DNA of 64,000 bases from Pseudomonas khorasanensis (GTDB lineage Bacteria > Pseudomonadota > Gammaproteobacteria > Pseudomonadales > Pseudomonadaceae). The DNA lies in NCBI RefSeq assembly GCF_014268505.2, contig NZ_JABWQP020000001.1:124001-188000 (forward strand), read 5' to 3'. Positions 43,118-52,840 of the stretch are shown in pieces. Under the pieces are notes generated by a model that searched no databases, was not told the DNA's origin, and was given only the letters and a program-made list of their open reading frames with translations. The stretch's first letter is position 1, and each line of letters begins with the position of its first letter. A program made the position numbers and the translations under genes.

Positions 43118-44476
43118 TTATTTCAGCTCGGGGAGACGCGCCTGGCTCTTCACTTCCGTCGTGGCGATCGCATCAGCAGGCAGCACCACCCGTTGCTTGC
43201 TCAACAACTGGCCCATGTTCGCCAGCACGCGGTACATCGAGTATTCCTCGGTGTAACGGATTTCGGTGTAACGACGGTTGGCGTTGTAGAGCTCGTTTTC
43301 ACTGTCGAGCAAGTCGAGCAGGGTGCGTTGGCCGAGGCCGAACTGGTCCTGATACGCGGCGCGTACGCGCTTGGTGGTTTCGGCGTATTCGCGGGCGGTC
43401 GGGGTCTGTTTCCTGGCGTTTTCCATGGCGTTCCACGCCAGACGGATGTTCTCGTTGAGCTGACGCAGGGCGTTGTTACGAATGTCCATCGCCTGGTTGA
43501 TGTCGTGGGCATTGGCGGCCAGGCGCGCCTTGTCGCTGCCGCCACGGAACAGGTTGTAGTTCATCACCACACCGACACGCCATTCGTTGTCGTGGCCTTC
43601 ATCGCCCTGCACGTTGTTGTTCGCGCCCACCGCCGCTTCAGCGTCGAAGCGCGGGTAAAACGGCGACTTCGCCACTTCGTACTGGCTCTCGGCGGATTGC
43701 ACGTCGGCCTGAGCCGATTTCAGATACGGGTTGTTGTCGACCATGCTCTGCTGCGCTTCACGCAGATCCGGGGGCAACTCGCCGCGCGTCGAGGCCGGGG
43801 TTTCCAGTTCATCAGGCATGCGCCCGACCACGCTGTAGAAATTCGATTCGGCGTCGGCCAGGTCCACTTCGGCGGTGTCGAGGTTGTTTTGCGCCAGCGC
43901 TCGACGGGCAACCGACTGGTCAGAGTCCGCCGTGCTGCCGATGCCGCGCTCGGTGCGCAGGCCGATCTGATCGTTGACGCGCAAGTGCGCCTGCAGGTTG
44001 TTCTTGGCCAGCGTCACCAGTTCGCGGCGCTTGAGCACTTCGAGGTAGACCTCGATGGTGCGCAGGGCCAGATCCTGAGCGGTGCCTTGCGCGTAGTAGG
44101 CGCGCGAATTGGACACGCCTTTGGTGCGCTCGACCTCGTTGGCGGTGTTGAAGCCGTCAAAGATCATCTGCCGCATGCGCAGCTCGGATTGGGTGTAAGT
44201 AAGAATCTCGGTGTTGTGATTGCCGAAGGCGCGGGTGTTGGTGTTGTCGCTATAGCCGCGACCGTAAGCGGCATTCAGGTCGACGGAGGGGTAGAAACCG
44301 CCCTTGGCCACTTTGACTTGTTCATCGGCCGACAGCCGAGCGTCCACGCGCGAAGCCAGTTCCGGGTGAGTGGCGATAGTGCTTTGAATTGCCTCGGTGA
44401 GGTTCATGGCCTGGGCTTGGGAAGTGCAAGCCATGGCCAGCAAAACCGCGCTGCAGAGGGGGGTTAGAACGCGCAT
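43118..44476 (-). CDS. TolC-family outer-membrane channel, LapE type
   Basis: A 452-residue protein with a signal peptide (residues 1-23, ending TSQAQA) and two outer-membrane efflux repeats, each with long coiled helices. The opening MNLTEAIQSTIATHPELASRVDARLSADEQVKVAKGGFYPSVDL is the TIGR01844-type TolC start. It forms the exit duct of the type I system. First gene of the secretion operon, facing the adhesin gene across a 532-base gap. GGGAGA lies just before the ATG. Confidence 0.93.
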   Translation of the reverse strand: MRVLTPLCSAVLLAMACTSQAQAMNLTEAIQSTIATHPELASRVDARLSADEQVKVAKGGFYPSVDLNAAYGRGYSDNTNTRAFGNHNTEILTYTQSELRMRQMIFDGFNTANEVERTKGVSNSRAYYAQGTAQDLALRTIEVYLEVLKRRELVTLAKNNLQAHLRVNDQIGLRTERGIGSTADSDQSVARRALAQNNLDTAEVDLADAESNFYSVVGRMPDELETPASTRGELPPDLREAQQSMVDNNPYLKSAQADVQSAESQYEVAKSPFYPRFDAEAAVGANNNVQGDEGHDNEWRVGVVMNYNLFRGGSDKARLAANAHDINQAMDIRNNALRQLNENIRLAWNAMENARKQTPTAREYAETTKRVRAAYQDQFGLGQRTLLDLLDSENELYNANRRYTEIRYTEEYSMYRVLANMGQLLSKQRVVLPADAIATTEVKSQARLPELK

Positions 44477-45008
44477 GGGTGCATCTCCCTGGATCTCAAT
44501 GTTGTGTTACTGTCGCCAAATATTTGACGTAATTTTAGGGTGTAAGCGTTTCACTCTTGTAACAACAGAGCTAAGAACATCCTGAAGCGTAGCTAAGAAA
44601 AAATTTTCATAACGCTTATGCCAAAAAAAACTTATGCGGTTTGTAAAAAGCAGCACATTGTTCAGCTCGAAAGCCTTTGTTTTACGCGCTTTAGGGAGCT
44701 CAAAAAGGCTTGAGGAAAGTTCCATTCACTTTGCAACACGTTGCGAAGTACTGCTGAAGGGGAGGGACGCGTAACGGCTAGCAAGCGACAGATTTTTGTC
44801 ACTTGGGTGATTCGCCACCGTTACGTAGCGCTAGCGGGTTGATGCATTGAACGGGATTGGCAAGTGCTTGATGGCACTGGCAATTCTCTTCAGGCCAGAC
44901 CCGCGAAACGAACTGCCGAGGGTGCGAGCGTCGCCCACGGCAACCCGATTGAGCCATGGGCTACTTCGCGAACCAGTGCCGACGGTGGTCGGCAGCGGAG
45001 GATTTCAC
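44477..45008. promoter_or_regulatory. Divergent control region between adhesin and secretion operon
   Basis: 532 bases with unusually AT-rich sequence at about 44560-44700 (runs of A and T, direct repeat CTTATGC at about 44616 and 44631). A palindrome lies at 44517-44526. Promoters for both directions must lie here, but no clear -35/-10 pair was found. GGAGG precedes the adhesin ATG by 7 bases. Confidence 0.55.
44512..44528. promoter_or_regulatory. FleQ-like palindrome
   Basis: GTCGCCAAATATTTGAC contains the perfect 10-bp palindrome CAAATATTTG and outer GTC...GAC ends, resembling c-di-GMP-responsive FleQ sites (GTCaNTAAAtTGAC); on the minus strand 10 of 13 fixed positions agree. It lies 36 bases upstream of the TolC ATG. 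Confidence 0.35.
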
Positions 45009-48000
45009 ATGGCAACGCTCATCGGTACGGTCTCTAAAGTCATTGGTCAGGTGTTCGCACAGGCGGGCGATGGCATCAAGCGTCCCTTGTTCGAAGGCGA
45101 CCGTTTGTATGCTGGCGATCAACTGATCACTGGCGCGGAAGGCGCGGTGGCGGTGAAGCTGCAAAATGGCCAGGAACTGACCCTCGGTCGCGGCAGCAGC
45201 ATGACCATGACGGGGCAATTGCTGGCCGAACAGGCTGTCCCGGTGAACGTGGACGAAGCCCAGACCCCGAGCCAGGCGCAGCTGACTGACGTAGAGCAGA
45301 TTCAGAAAGCCATCGCTGCCGGTGATGACCCCAGCAAATCCGCCGAAGCCACCGCCGCAGGCCCCAACGCGCCCACCGGCAATACGGGTGAACTGGGCGG
45401 CGGACACAGTTTTGTCCTGCTGACTGAAGTCGGCGGCCGGGTCGATCCGACCATTGGCTTCCCCACTGCCGGGTTCAATGGCATTCCCGAATTCCCTGAA
45501 GAACGCCGCGAAGCGGTGATCGACAACGGCGACGACACCCCGGCGCCAATCGTGGTGCCACCACCGGTTAACAATCCGGTCATCCTCAACGGTCTTGACG
45601 CGGCGGGCGGCGAGCTGAACCTCAATGAAGCGAATCTGCCTGACGGTTCGGCGGCCAATTCCGGTGCGCTGACGCAAAGCGGCAGTTTCACCGTGTCGGC
45701 CCCGGACGGCTTGAGCAGCCTGAGCATCGGCGGGATCAACGTGATCGTTGGCGGTGTGCCGATCGGTTTCCCGCAATCGATCACCACACAACTGGGCAAC
45801 ACCCTGACCATCACTGGCTACAACCCTACGACCGGCGCCGTGAGCTACAGCTACACGCTCAACGGCAACGAAACCCATGCGGCCGGCGACGGGGTAAACA
45901 ACCTCAGCGAACAATTCACCGTGATCGCCGGCGACAGCAATGGCGACACCGCCACCGGCACCCTGGACGTGAATATCACCGATGACGTGCCCAAAGCCTT
46001 TGACGACGCGAACGGCACCGCCTCGGAAACCCTGCTGACCCTGACCGGCAACGTCCTGACCAACGATGTGCAAGGCGCCGACCGCGTCCCCACCGGCCCC
46101 GTCACGCCCGGCACATTCACCGGCACTTACGGCACGCTGGTGCTGAACGCCGACGGCACCTACACCTACACCCTCAACACCAGCGACGCCGATTTCAAAG
46201 CCTTGACCGGCGGCGGCAACGGCAGCGAAACCTTCGCCTACACGATCACCGATGCCGACGGCGATACCAGCACCGCCAACCTGGTCCTGCAGATTCACAA
46301 CAACGACGATCCGGTGATCATCGACGGCCTCAACGTCAATGGCGGCGAACTCACCGTTTACGAAAAAAACCTCAGCGACGGCAGCGCGCCGGATGCTGGT
46401 GCGCTGACCCAAAACGGCACTTTCACCATCACCGCACTGGACGGCGTCACCACGCTGACCGTGGGCGGTATCGCCGTGGTCACCAACGGATTGACCGCAG
46501 GCTTCCCGCAGTCGATCACCACGCCACTGGGCAGCACGCTGACGATCACCGGTTTCAACGCCACCACCGGCGTGGTCAGTTACAGCTACACCCTGGCCGA
46601 CAACGAAGCGCATCCAACCGCCAACGGCGCCAACAATCTACCTGAGCAATTCGCCGTCACGGTGGTGGACGATAACGGCACGACCGCCAACGGCACGCTG
46701 GACGTGAACATCGTCGACGACCTGCCGAAAGCCGTCGATGACAGCAACGGAACAGCGTCAGAAGCCCAACTCACGCTGACCGGCAACGTCCTGACCAACG
46801 ATGTGCAAGGCGCTGACCGCGTGCCCGGCGGCCCGGTTACGCCCGGCACTTTCACCGGCACTTACGGCAGTCTGGTGCTGAATGCTGATGGCACCTACAC
46901 CTACACCCTCAACACCAGCGACGCCGATTTCAAAGCCTTGACCGGCGGTGGCAACGGCACGGAAACCTTCGCCTACACGATCACCGATGCCGACGGCGAC
47001 ACCAGCACCGCCAACCTGGTCCTGCAGATTCACAACAACGACGATCCAGTGATCATCGACGGCCTCAACGTCAATGGCGGCGAACTCACCGTTTACGAAA
47101 AAAACCTCAGCGACGGCACCAGCCCCAACACGCCCGCGCTGACCCAGAGCGGCACTTTTACCGTCAGCGCCCTTGATGGTCTGCAGACTCTCACGGTCGG
47201 TGGTATCGCCGTGATCACTAACGGCGTGGCCGCAGGCTTTCCGCAATCTACGATCACACCGCTGGGCAGCACGTTGACCATTACCGGTTACGACGCGGCG
47301 ACCGGTGTGGTCAGTTACAGCTACACCCTGGCCGACAACGAAGCCCACCCAACCGCCAACGGCGCCAACAGCCTCACCGAGAACTTCGATGTCGTCGCGA
47401 CTGACACCGATGGCAGCACGGCCAGCGGCCAGATCAACGTCAACATCGTCGACGATTTGCCTACCGCGCACCCGGACGCCGCGTCAGTGGCGGAGGGCGG
47501 CACCGTCAGCGGCAACGTGTTGAACAACGACATCGGCGGCGCCGACGGCCCGGCGGTCACAGGCGCAGTGGTCGGCGTGCGCGCCGGTGCCGACACCTCC
47601 ACGTCGGTGATCGGCGGGCTCAATACGCAGATCAATGGCACTTACGGCTACCTGACCCTGGATGCCAACGGCAACGCGGTCTATCAGAGCAATCCCAACG
47701 CCGTGAGCGGCCCGGGTGCAGTGGATGTGTTCACCTACACCGTGCGCGATGCCGACGGCGACGAAAGCACGACCACGATCACCATCGATGTCTACAACAG
47801 CGAACTGTGCGCAGTCAGCGACACTGACGTCACCGTGTACGAAAAAGCCCTCGACCTTAACAAGGACGGCCAGGACCTGGCGGCGGGCAGCGTGGTCGGC
47901 AGCGACCCGACCAGCACTGGCGAAACCGCTTCCGGCACATTGGTTGGTTCGGTCACCGGCGCGATCGGTGCAATCAGCTATGCGCTGGTCGGCAGCGCCA

Positions 48001-51000
48001 CCGGCAACTACGGTCAGATCGTCCTCAATCCCAACGGCACTTACACCTACACCCTGACTTCGCCGGCCACTACCACGCCGCATGCCGACGACGGCGCCAA
48101 TAGCCTGACCGAAACCTTCACCTATCAGGCCACCGATTCACTGGGCAACGTCGTCACCAGCAACATCGTTGTGAGCATTGTCGATGACGTGCCCAAAGCG
48201 CTGAACGACAGCAATGCCAACAACGCGACAGAGACGCAGCTGACCCTGACCGGCAACGTTCTCGACAACGACGTGCAAGGCGCCGACCGCGTCGCGAGCG
48301 GACCGGTGACCGCCGGCACGTTCACCGGCACATACGGCACGCTGGTGCTAAACGCCAACGGCACGTACACCTACACGCTGGACGCCAACGATGCCGACTT
48401 CAAAAATCTGCACGGCGGGGGCAATGGTACTGAAACGTTCGCCTATACAATCACTGACGCGGATGGCGATACCAGCACCGCCAACCTGGTGCTGAACATT
48501 CAAAACAACGATGACCCAGTGTGCCTTGAAGGCCTGAACGTGAAGGGCGGCGAACTCACCGTCCACGAGAAAAACCTCAGCGACGGCAGCAGCCCCGATA
48601 CCTCGAAGCTGACCCAAAGCGGCAGCTTCACCGTCACCGCGCTCGATGGGCTGCAAACCCTCACGGTCGGCGGCATCGCCGTGGTCAGCAATGGCGTGGC
48701 CGCCGGCTTGCCACAATCCGTCGTCTCGCCGCTGGGCAGCACGTTCACCGTCACGGGTTACGACCCGGCCACCGGCGTGGTCAGTTACAGCTACACCCTG
48801 ACTGACAACGAAGCCCATCCAACCGCCAACGGCGCCAACAGCCTCACCGAGAACTTCGATGTGGTGGCGACCGACACCGATGGCAGCACCGCCAGCGGAC
48901 AGATCAACGTCAACATCGTCGACGATTTGCCGACCGCCTACGCCGACACCGGTTCGGTGGCCGAGGGTGGCACTGTCAACGTCAGCGTGCTCGGCAATGA
49001 CAGCAGCGGTGCCGATGGCGCCGCCACGGTGGTCGGCGTGCGCGCCGGCAGCAACACCGCGACGCCGGCCAGCGGCGGTCTCAACAGCAACATCAATGGC
49101 AATTACGGCTACCTGACTCTCGACGCGGCCGGCAACGCCGTCTACCACAGCAACCCCAACTCGGTGAGCCCGCCGGGTGCCACCGATACGTTCACTTACA
49201 CCCTGCGCGACAGTGATGGCGATGAAAGCACTACGACGATCACCATCAATGTTGCTGACAGCAAACTGCTCGCCTCGGTCGATCAGGATGTGACGGTCTA
49301 TGAAAAAGCCCTCGACCTGACCCAGGGCGGCCAGGACCTTGCCCCCGGCACGGTCACCGGCAGCGAACCGGGCAACCCGGGCGAAACCGCAAGCGGCACG
49401 CTGGTCGGTTCGGTCAGCGGTGGCAGCGGCGCGATCACTTACACCCTGGTCGGCAGCGCCACTGGCAGCTATGGACAGATTCAGCTCAACGTTGACGGCA
49501 CCTACACTTACACGTTGACCTCGGCGCCGAAAACCGCGCCAAGTGCCAACGACGGGCCGAACACTCTGAGCGAAAGTTTCACCTACAAAGCCACGGACTC
49601 GCTGGGCAACAGCACCACCAGCACGCTTGTGGTCAACATCGTCGATGACGTACCCAAAGCCGTGGCGTCCGATCGTTCGGTGACGGCGGTGGAGATCGAT
49701 TCCAACCTGCTGATCGTCCTCGACGTCTCCGGCAGCATGGCCGACCCCTCCGGTGTGCCGGGCCTGTCGCGGCTGGCGCTGGCCAAGCAGGCGATCAGCG
49801 CGTTGCTCGACAAATACGACGACCTGGGCGATGTGAAAGTGCAACTCGTCACCTTCAGCAGCGGCGCCACTGATCGCACCGCAGTGTGGGTCGATGTGGC
49901 GACGGCCAAGACCATTCTGGCCGGCCTGACGGCGGGCGGCGGCACCAACTACGACGCAGCCGTGGCGGTGATGCAAACCGCGTTCAACACCTCGGGCAAA
50001 CTCACCGGGGCGCAGAACGTCGGCTATTTCTTCTCTGACGGCAAGCCCAACGAAGGCGACATTGGCACCGCCGACGAAGCCGCGCTGAAAAACTTCCTCG
50101 ATGCGAACAGCATCAAGAACTACGCGATCGGCCTGGGCAGCGGCGTGAGCAACGCCAACCTCGATCCGCTTGCATACGATGGCATCAATCACACCAACAC
50201 CAACGCGGTGGTGGTCACCGATCTCAACCAGCTCAACTCGGTGCTGTCCGGCACCGTGCAGGGTGCGCCGGTCACCGGTTCGCTGCTGGGCGAGGGCGGT
50301 TCATTCGGCGCCGATGGCGGTTTCATCAAGTCCATCGTGGTTGACGGCACCACCTACACCTACGATCCCAAGGCCCTCAGTGGCCAGGGCTCGCTGACCG
50401 CAACGGGCGGCGCCAACCACGGCACGTTCAACACCGCGAACAACACCGTCAGCATCGCCACCAACAACAGCGGCACGTTGGTGGTCAACCTCGACACCGG
50501 CGAATACAGCTACACCTCGCAGAAAACCACCGCCGTGGTCATCACCGAAAACATCGGTTTCACCGTCAGCGACAACGACGGTGATCTGGCCAGTTCGACG
50601 CTGACCGTCAAAGTGATTCCCAACGCGCCGCCGGTGGCGATGGACGACCACGTCATCACCAACGTGCTGTCGGGCAACATCGTGGTGCCGGGCGAATTGT
50701 TGCTGGCAAACGACACCGACCCCAACGGCGACACGCTCAACGCCACGCCGACCAGTTTCAACACCGGGTGGATCTCTAAATCCGCGGACTTCACCGGTAC
50801 CGGGGTGGTCACGTTCAACGGCCAGAATAACAATGCCGCCAACCAGTCTTTGGCCAACGTGCGCAGCGCCTTCAGCGCCAATGCCGCGACCATGACCGCA
50901 GTGCTGGTGGTCAGCGGTTACCTCGGCATGGTGAGCAACGGTAACGCCAATGATGAAGATCGCATCACCGTCCACCTGCGCCAAGGCGAAACCCTCAACC

Positions 51001-52118
51001 TGGATCACAACCTGGGCGGCGGTCGGATCAGCATGGAGTATTCGCTCAACGGCGGCGCCTACCTGCCGCTGACCGATGGGCAAACCCTCACCGCCTCGGC
51101 GGCTGGCATCTACCAGATCCACATCACCAACATTGGTAACGGCGGTGGCAACCCCAACGCGGCGGAAAACTACGAGCTGACCATGACCCTTAACTACGCC
51201 GGGGCCAATAACGTCGCTCCGGATTTCAACGGCACCTACACCGCCAACGACAACCACGGCGGCAGCGACACGGCCAACGTCAGCATCAGCTATCAGGACG
51301 GCCACACCCTCACCGGAACTGCCGGCGATGACATTCTGGTAGCGGGCGCAGGCAACAACATCATCAATGCTGGCGACGGCAATGACGTACTCACTGCAGG
51401 CTCCGGCAACAACGAAATGCACGGCGGCGCTGGCAACGATTTGCTCTACAGCGGCGCCGGCAATGACCTGCTCGATGGCGGCACCGGCAGCGACACCGCC
51501 AGCTATGCCCACGCGACCGCCGGGGTCACGGTCAACCTGGGCCTGCTCGCGGCACAAAATACCCTCGGCGCCGGTACCGACACATTGACGGGAATCGAAA
51601 ACCTGATCGGCTCCAACTTCAACGACAGCCTCACTGGCGACGGCAACAGCAACGTGATCAACGGCGGCCTCGGCAATGACTTCCTTAACGGCGGCGGTGG
51701 CGACGACGTGTTGATCGGTGGCCCGGGCAACAACACGCTGACCGGCGGGGCAGGGGCCGACACCTTCCAGTGGCTCAAAGGCAATAGCGGCCATGACCTG
51801 ATCACCGACTTCACCCCCGGCGCCGACAAGCTCGACCTGTCGCAACTGCTGCAAGGCGAAAACGGCAGCACCGCGTCGCTGGACGACTACCTGCACTTCA
51901 CCGTCAGCGGCAGCGGCGCTTCGGTGATGACCAGCATCGACGTCAGCGCCATGGCCGGTGCCACGCCGAACCAGACCATCGACCTGGCCGGCGTCAACCT
52001 CGCCAGCCACTACGGCGTGACACCGGGCGCAGGCGGCATGATTGCCAGCGGGCATGACACGGCGACGATCATCAGCGGCATGCTCAATGATCACTCGCTG
52101 AAGGTGGATACGGTTTGA
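45009..52118 (+). CDS. LapA-like RTX adhesin with retention module and VWA domain
   Basis: A 2369-residue surface protein. The N-terminal retention module (residues 1-about 120) keeps it in the outer-membrane channel and has the TAAG site (115-118) that LapG-type proteases cut between the two Ala. Repeats of a T1SS-143-like/Ig type, partly 245 residues long, fill about 190-1560. A von Willebrand A domain follows with MIDAS DVSGS at 1572-1576, then further beta-rich domains and glycine-rich RTX nonapeptides (GGxGxDx type, about 2100-2162 and 2211-2254) ahead of the C-terminal secretion signal. It is shorter than LapA proper (over 5000 residues). The ATG at 45009 has GGAGG 7 bases upstream. Exported by the divergent TolC/ABC/HlyD genes. 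It is likely to promote biofilm attachment. Confidence 0.93.
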   Translation: MATLIGTVSKVIGQVFAQAGDGIKRPLFEGDRLYAGDQLITGAEGAVAVKLQNGQELTLGRGSSMTMTGQLLAEQAVPVNVDEAQTPSQAQLTDVEQIQKAIAAGDDPSKSAEATAAGPNAPTGNTGELGGGHSFVLLTEVGGRVDPTIGFPTAGFNGIPEFPEERREAVIDNGDDTPAPIVVPPPVNNPVILNGLDAAGGELNLNEANLPDGSAANSGALTQSGSFTVSAPDGLSSLSIGGINVIVGGVPIGFPQSITTQLGNTLTITGYNPTTGAVSYSYTLNGNETHAAGDGVNNLSEQFTVIAGDSNGDTATGTLDVNITDDVPKAFDDANGTASETLLTLTGNVLTNDVQGADRVPTGPVTPGTFTGTYGTLVLNADGTYTYTLNTSDADFKALTGGGNGSETFAYTITDADGDTSTANLVLQIHNNDDPVIIDGLNVNGGELTVYEKNLSDGSAPDAGALTQNGTFTITALDGVTTLTVGGIAVVTNGLTAGFPQSITTPLGSTLTITGFNATTGVVSYSYTLADNEAHPTANGANNLPEQFAVTVVDDNGTTANGTLDVNIVDDLPKAVDDSNGTASEAQLTLTGNVLTNDVQGADRVPGGPVTPGTFTGTYGSLVLNADGTYTYTLNTSDADFKALTGGGNGTETFAYTITDADGDTSTANLVLQIHNNDDPVIIDGLNVNGGELTVYEKNLSDGTSPNTPALTQSGTFTVSALDGLQTLTVGGIAVITNGVAAGFPQSTITPLGSTLTITGYDAATGVVSYSYTLADNEAHPTANGANSLTENFDVVATDTDGSTASGQINVNIVDDLPTAHPDAASVAEGGTVSGNVLNNDIGGADGPAVTGAVVGVRAGADTSTSVIGGLNTQINGTYGYLTLDANGNAVYQSNPNAVSGPGAVDVFTYTVRDADGDESTTTITIDVYNSELCAVSDTDVTVYEKALDLNKDGQDLAAGSVVGSDPTSTGETASGTLVGSVTGAIGAISYALVGSATGNYGQIVLNPNGTYTYTLTSPATTTPHADDGANSLTETFTYQATDSLGNVVTSNIVVSIVDDVPKALNDSNANNATETQLTLTGNVLDNDVQGADRVASGPVTAGTFTGTYGTLVLNANGTYTYTLDANDADFKNLHGGGNGTETFAYTITDADGDTSTANLVLNIQNNDDPVCLEGLNVKGGELTVHEKNLSDGSSPDTSKLTQSGSFTVTALDGLQTLTVGGIAVVSNGVAAGLPQSVVSPLGSTFTVTGYDPATGVVSYSYTLTDNEAHPTANGANSLTENFDVVATDTDGSTASGQINVNIVDDLPTAYADTGSVAEGGTVNVSVLGNDSSGADGAATVVGVRAGSNTATPASGGLNSNINGNYGYLTLDAAGNAVYHSNPNSVSPPGATDTFTYTLRDSDGDESTTTITINVADSKLLASVDQDVTVYEKALDLTQGGQDLAPGTVTGSEPGNPGETASGTLVGSVSGGSGAITYTLVGSATGSYGQIQLNVDGTYTYTLTSAPKTAPSANDGPNTLSESFTYKATDSLGNSTTSTLVVNIVDDVPKAVASDRSVTAVEIDSNLLIVLDVSGSMADPSGVPGLSRLALAKQAISALLDKYDDLGDVKVQLVTFSSGATDRTAVWVDVATAKTILAGLTAGGGTNYDAAVAVMQTAFNTSGKLTGAQNVGYFFSDGKPNEGDIGTADEAALKNFLDANSIKNYAIGLGSGVSNANLDPLAYDGINHTNTNAVVVTDLNQLNSVLSGTVQGAPVTGSLLGEGGSFGADGGFIKSIVVDGTTYTYDPKALSGQGSLTATGGANHGTFNTANNTVSIATNNSGTLVVNLDTGEYSYTSQKTTAVVITENIGFTVSDNDGDLASSTLTVKVIPNAPPVAMDDHVITNVLSGNIVVPGELLLANDTDPNGDTLNATPTSFNTGWISKSADFTGTGVVTFNGQNNNAANQSLANVRSAFSANAATMTAVLVVSGYLGMVSNGNANDEDRITVHLRQGETLNLDHNLGGGRISMEYSLNGGAYLPLTDGQTLTASAAGIYQIHITNIGNGGGNPNAAENYELTMTLNYAGANNVAPDFNGTYTANDNHGGSDTANVSISYQDGHTLTGTAGDDILVAGAGNNIINAGDGNDVLTAGSGNNEMHGGAGNDLLYSGAGNDLLDGGTGSDTASYAHATAGVTVNLGLLAAQNTLGAGTDTLTGIENLIGSNFNDSLTGDGNSNVINGGLGNDFLNGGGGDDVLIGGPGNNTLTGGAGADTFQWLKGNSGHDLITDFTPGADKLDLSQLLQGENGSTASLDDYLHFTVSGSGASVMTSIDVSAMAGATPNQTIDLAGVNLASHYGVTPGAGGMIASGHDTATIISGMLNDHSLKVDTV
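46041..47510 (+). repeat. Long direct repeats inside the adhesin gene
   Basis: Nearly identical DNA recurs at a 735-base (245-codon) step: CTGACCGGCAACGTCCTGAC at 46041 and again at 46776, with the same step for the ACGATCC-GTGATCATCGAC block (46306 and 47041). A diverged third copy starts near 48246, exactly two steps further. Each unit carries NDVQGADRV and FAYTITDADGDTSTANL. Confidence 0.85.
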
Positions 52119-52136
52119 TCTGAAGTCTGAAACGAC

Positions 52137-52177
52137 AAAACCCGCCGCCCCGGTTGATTTAGGGACGGCGGGTTTTT
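52137..52177 (+). terminator. Rho-independent terminator after the adhesin gene
   Basis: AACCCGCCGCCC and GGGACGGCGGGTT pair with one bulge across an 11-base loop, followed by TTTTT. Confidence 0.9.
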
Positions 52178-52198
52178 CATGACTAAAACAGATATCCC

Positions 52199-52332
52199 TG
52201 GAGCTGCCGAAGGCTGCGATCTTTTGACTCGGATCGTTCCCACGCTCCGCGTGGGAATGCAGCCAGGGACGCTCCAGAGCTGGAAGGCGGAGCGTCCCTT
52301 GAGGCATTCCCACGCAGAGCGTGGGAACGATC
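52199..52332. repeat. Type D fragment followed by a type B repeat
   Basis: GGAGCTGCCGAAGGCTGCG (52199-52217) is a type D half-unit. The type B element runs from GATCGTTCCCA at 52232 to TGGGAACGATC at 52332. The remaining bases to 52434 show no element. Confidence 0.8.
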
Positions 52333-52434
52333 ATCACTTTTGACTCGGAGCGTGGGAACGAACAGCAAGGATGCGTAGCCTGGGAGGGGGGCTTGGAGAC
52401 TGTTTTAACGCTTCTGTTTGAAGACAGCGAGTGA

Positions 52435-52830
52435 TCAGGATTTGCGCAAAGTTTTCTGCCGCACGATATAAACCGTCACCAGCACCGCACTTATCAACAT
52501 GAACCCCCGCGCCCACACTATCGGCACCAGATAGCACGAAAACACAATGCTCACCCACATCAGCCCGATCGCGTAGACCTTGCCCATGAGTGGAATGCCG
52601 CTGCCGTCGAGATAATCGCGGATCCATGGCCCCAGCCGTGGGTGCTCGACCAGCCATTGATAGAAACGTGGGGAACTGCGGGCGAAGCAAGCCGCCGCGA
52701 GTAACAGGAAGGGAGTGGTGGGCAGAACAGGCAAGAATATCCCGATCACCCCCAGCGTCACGCTGAGCCAGCCGATGATCAGCAGGACGTAGCGCAACAT
52801 CAGGGGGCGGTTGCCTATGGGGTTGTCCAT
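52435..52830 (-). CDS. YbaN/DUF454 family membrane protein
   Basis: A 131-residue inner-membrane protein with two N-terminal hydrophobic segments and a C-terminal pair. The family mark GVIGIFLPVLPTTPFLLLAAACFARSSPRF spans residues about 22-52, with the motif LPTTPF and GPWIRDY after it. Function unknown in E. coli YbaN as well. It lies 10 bases after the YecA-family gene, so they probably share a transcript. Confidence 0.88.
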   Translation of the reverse strand: MDNPIGNRPLMLRYVLLIIGWLSVTLGVIGIFLPVLPTTPFLLLAAACFARSSPRFYQWLVEHPRLGPWIRDYLDGSGIPLMGKVYAIGLMWVSIVFSCYLVPIVWARGFMLISAVLVTVYIVRQKTLRKS

Positions 52831-52840
52831 AGGCCGGGTC

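Noticed and set aside
44961..46613. 550-residue minus-strand frame opposite the adhesin start
   Set aside because: Shadow of the adhesin; a real gene here would need to overlap its entire retention module.
45570..49670. Repeats in the adhesin as a CRISPR array
   Set aside because: Units are hundreds of bases, in frame and coding; no short direct repeats with unique spacers.
48348..52337. Two large minus-strand frames of about 600-680 residues opposite the adhesin gene
   Set aside because: They mirror the repetitive Gly/Thr/Asp-rich codons of the adhesin; no ribosome site, and composition follows the sense strand.
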